From Mesaphorura yosii (lineage: Eukaryota > Arthropoda > Collembola > Poduromorpha > Tullbergiidae), in contig WIXG01000041.1 in assembly GCA_009869945.1 (NCBI GenBank), positions 275,737 to 339,736 on the forward strand: DNA of 64,000 nucleotides, written 5' to 3'. The first letter of the stretch is position 1. Every line of letters begins with the position of its first letter. Below are positions 61,601 to 64,000 of this stretch, piece after piece. The position numbers and the translations under genes are program-made. Under the pieces are notes generated by a model. It ran no database searches. It had not been told where the DNA came from and saw only the letters and a list, made by a program, of their open reading frames with translations.

Positions 61601-63979
61601 TTCATTCGCTGAACTGCCCCTGAATTTTTACACGCCTTCGAACTAAGCGAACCGTGCCATTTTGAAAGAAATAAAAAAAGTCGTCGATTTCGTTTCTTTG
61701 AAGTTGTTTGGCCACATTCATACGCCGCTGTTGACAACAGAAAGAGCAACAAAAGAGATTTGAGGCATCGGCACATTTCATCGTTTTCATATTCATAACC
61801 ATGAAGCTCCGGAACCGAATCTCATTATTTGTGTCAAGATGAGTGGAAAAATAAGGACCAAAGCTCCTGGAACGCGGCGCTTTATTTACTTTGCGACTTA
61901 TTTTTATAAACAGAAGCAAGCTTCAAAGATTCAAGATTCAAAACTTTGGGGCTCAGCGTACTGAAAAATATTACTTTTGTTAGTTTCAACTTTCCATTTC
62001 ATATCTTGAACGTGAACCATTCAAAAACAATAAACTTTTATTTTACAACAATTAATTTGATTTCAATCTTCTGTCGTGTTTGCCTACGCTCGCTATGCGT
62101 TGCTTTTGCTTTGTGTTTGTTTAACCCTTGCCTTTGTCAGGTCCAAAGGCTCATAATTCAGTTCGCAGGCTTGGAGCTGCTGTCACTTGCCGCAGTCAAA
62201 TCAATCTCCTTTCCTTCCCGGCAGTTGAAAACGCTCGGATTCTGGTGATTCGTCTAAAATCTTGACAGGGCATAGCCTGACTTGCCTGACACGATACGAA
62301 AACGGCATGTAACTCGATACACCACGAGTTTAATTTAAATACCCTACCTGTTTTGCTATTTGACATTTCATTGTGTTGCGCAATTGCTCATTGCCCGGGA
62401 ATTCAAATTCCGGAACGAAATGGCCATTGTCCATTGTTTACAAAAATTCCTGTCTCGGGCAGGGCATCCAGCAGGTCGGATTGAATTAAGTTGAACCGAA
62501 CCGGACATTGTCCTCGTGACTCAAGGCTCGTGAGTCGTGAGCTCGTCGCAGAGCAGGTAGGGAATTATTTCAAAACATTGAGCCCGACGCATTTATCGCA
62601 ACGGCATGTCGTTGTAAATGAATGTTACGAGCAGGCAGAACGTAATAATGAGAACAAAAGCGGAGAAAAGACATGCTTGTTATTCTTTTGAGTTCTTTGT
62701 TTACTTTTCTCCGTTGCTCGCTTTCCCCGTTCCTGTAATTCTCATGCAATTTACTGCCTGTGCTCGCCGTCTTTGTTTTTCGCCTGGCTCTTTAGTTGTT
62801 GTTTTTAAATATCAACAAAGATGCTTTCCTGCGTTCACATTAAATTAAATTCCGACAGAATGATGTCAGTGGATTTGCTAATGAGGAAGAAGAAGTCCAT
62901 CGTTCGGGTTACTAAAAATTGAGCCGCCCCAGCCTAAGAATTTCTCCGTCAATTGTTTAATAAGCTAGAACAAGGTCTACGCATCTTGTTTGCATTTGTG
63001 CCTTATTGTTATTATTATTACTTTGACATGAATACCAAAATGTGAAGCATGGAATAATGGCAACGGCAGCCAAACAGCCGTTATGAAAAGTCACCCGCAA
63101 CAATGAGTCTGAGGTACATAATTCCATTCAAGTGAGTCACAGCCACCAAACGAAAAACGTCCAAATTTGTGGAACGTCATTTTACAGGTAAATTTTTATT
63201 TGGTCACAGTGGCAAGAGACTACTTCATTTTAGATGGTACTTTGCAGCACATTTGCGTTTTGGCGAACCGTTACTAAATTAACATAATAGGCTGGTGAAA
63301 TTATTACGTACTTCGCCCAGTTACAGACTGGCAGACGCGCAGTCGTCGCTCATTTTCTTATAGTTGACTAGTACCAAAACACACCGAGTGAGAATTCCAA
63401 AGAAAAACTTAATTGAGTGCGAATCCTCTTCAAAGCATCAGCATGCTTATCTCGATAGCATCGCTCTTACTCGCGAAATTACAGTGGACGGCAAACTTTG
63501 TGAGCAGCGGCAGATTACCGGACAAAACTTTTGCCTTAGTCTTACTCCCATCTCGTTCTCGCTTTCCCGGTCGTTTTTTACTTGACGAAGGCTGGAACGA
63601 AGCTAGAGTCTGGTGTTTCGTTAATTGTCCTTTCAGAAGTCCGGTCTTCCAGATGACAACCAGAAGCGACTCAAAGTTAAAGCGCTGAATTTCCCTTGTC
63701 AACTGCAGAGTCCCGTCGTCTCTTGTCCAATGTCCAGCTCTGTGTTGTATTGCCAATTAATTTAGTGTGCCGTGCTAATCTGATTCCAATTCCAAGTCTG
63801 GTCGGGCATTTAATAGGCAGGCAGCTGACGTACAGCAGGTTGCCCTTGCTGTCGTAAAATGGCAATGACAGTGGCAGTGGCACGGGCATTGTATACTGAA
63901 ATGATGCAATGCATTGTGCACATTGTAGGAGTGGGAATGGCAACAATCTTTCAATTGAACTCAATGTCTTGTAGCTCAC

Positions 63980-64000
63980 CTTGAAGAGCGCACTGACCCC
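63980..64000 (-). CDS. Raver: Partial exon at the window edge, candidate preceding Raver exon
   Basis: On the minus strand the last 21 bases read in phase 0 as GVSALFK and end at a good donor (AAG|GTGAGC). Joined to the next Raver exon this gives GVSALFK-EIRELLSEW. In Raver RRM1 the RNP2 segment ends in a GLP-like turn, followed by a short loop with a valine-threonine-like pair and then the first RRM helix. The spacing and phase fit that pattern. The exon is cut by the window edge and too short to prove; a different minus-strand gene remains possible. Confidence 0.4.

Larger units (their letters stand above)
44610..63979 (-). other. Long gene-poor stretch, probably the first large intron of Raver
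   Basis: The Raver exon at 44523-44609 has an acceptor at 44610 (TTGATTTTGCAG), so an intron starts here on the minus strand. The next fitting donor I can find is at 63979 (AAG|GTGAGC). Between them I see no convincing host-gene exon, only the retroelement relic at 51961-52690 and short simple repeats such as GGACTT units near 50535-50558. The 181-codon open frame at 56555-57100 (+) is discussed as a finding. Both the missing RRM1 start and the promoter could still be hidden within this stretch if the edge exon is wrong. Confidence 0.45.

Overview
This is animal nuclear DNA, most likely from an arthropod (probably an insect or other hexapod). All recognisable genes are metazoan. They are split by short GT-AG introns (mostly 50-120 bases), carry AATAAA-type poly(A) signals, and sit in moderately AT-rich non-coding sequence. 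I cannot name the species.

Layout. About 1-21.5 kb is gene-poor; the one clear structure there is a fold-back inverted repeat at 1.25-1.66 kb. A compact cluster of four recognisable genes follows: ALKBH7 (+, 21.6-22.8 kb), Nckap1/Hem (-, 24.0-28.6 kb, complete in 17 coding exons), the GDP-fucose transporter SLC35C1 (+, 30.3-31.9 kb), and a Raver-family RNA-binding protein (-, 35.4-44.6 kb, 5' end missing). A small three-exon gene of unknown function lies on the opposite strand inside a Raver intron (43.5-44.0 kb). From 44.6 kb to the right edge I find no convincing gene apart from a 5'-truncated non-LTR retrotransposon relic at 52.0-52.7 kb. The last 21 bases look like a coding exon on the minus strand that fits as the preceding Raver exon, so this stretch may be one 19.4-kb Raver intron.

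Arrangement. ALKBH7 and Nckap1 converge, Nckap1 and SLC35C1 diverge, and SLC35C1 and Raver converge, with candidate poly(A) signals on opposite strands only 35 bases apart. The four genes serve separate processes: mitochondrial 2-oxoglutarate oxygenase activity, actin regulation through the WAVE complex, Golgi GDP-fucose import, and PTB-linked RNA processing. I see no shared pathway.

The gene models were built by hand. For the four known genes every exon junction keeps the reading frame and agrees with remembered family alignments. The weaker items are the nested gene, the exon-like pieces at 29.2-29.6 kb and 17.3-17.6 kb, and the edge exon; they are scored accordingly.
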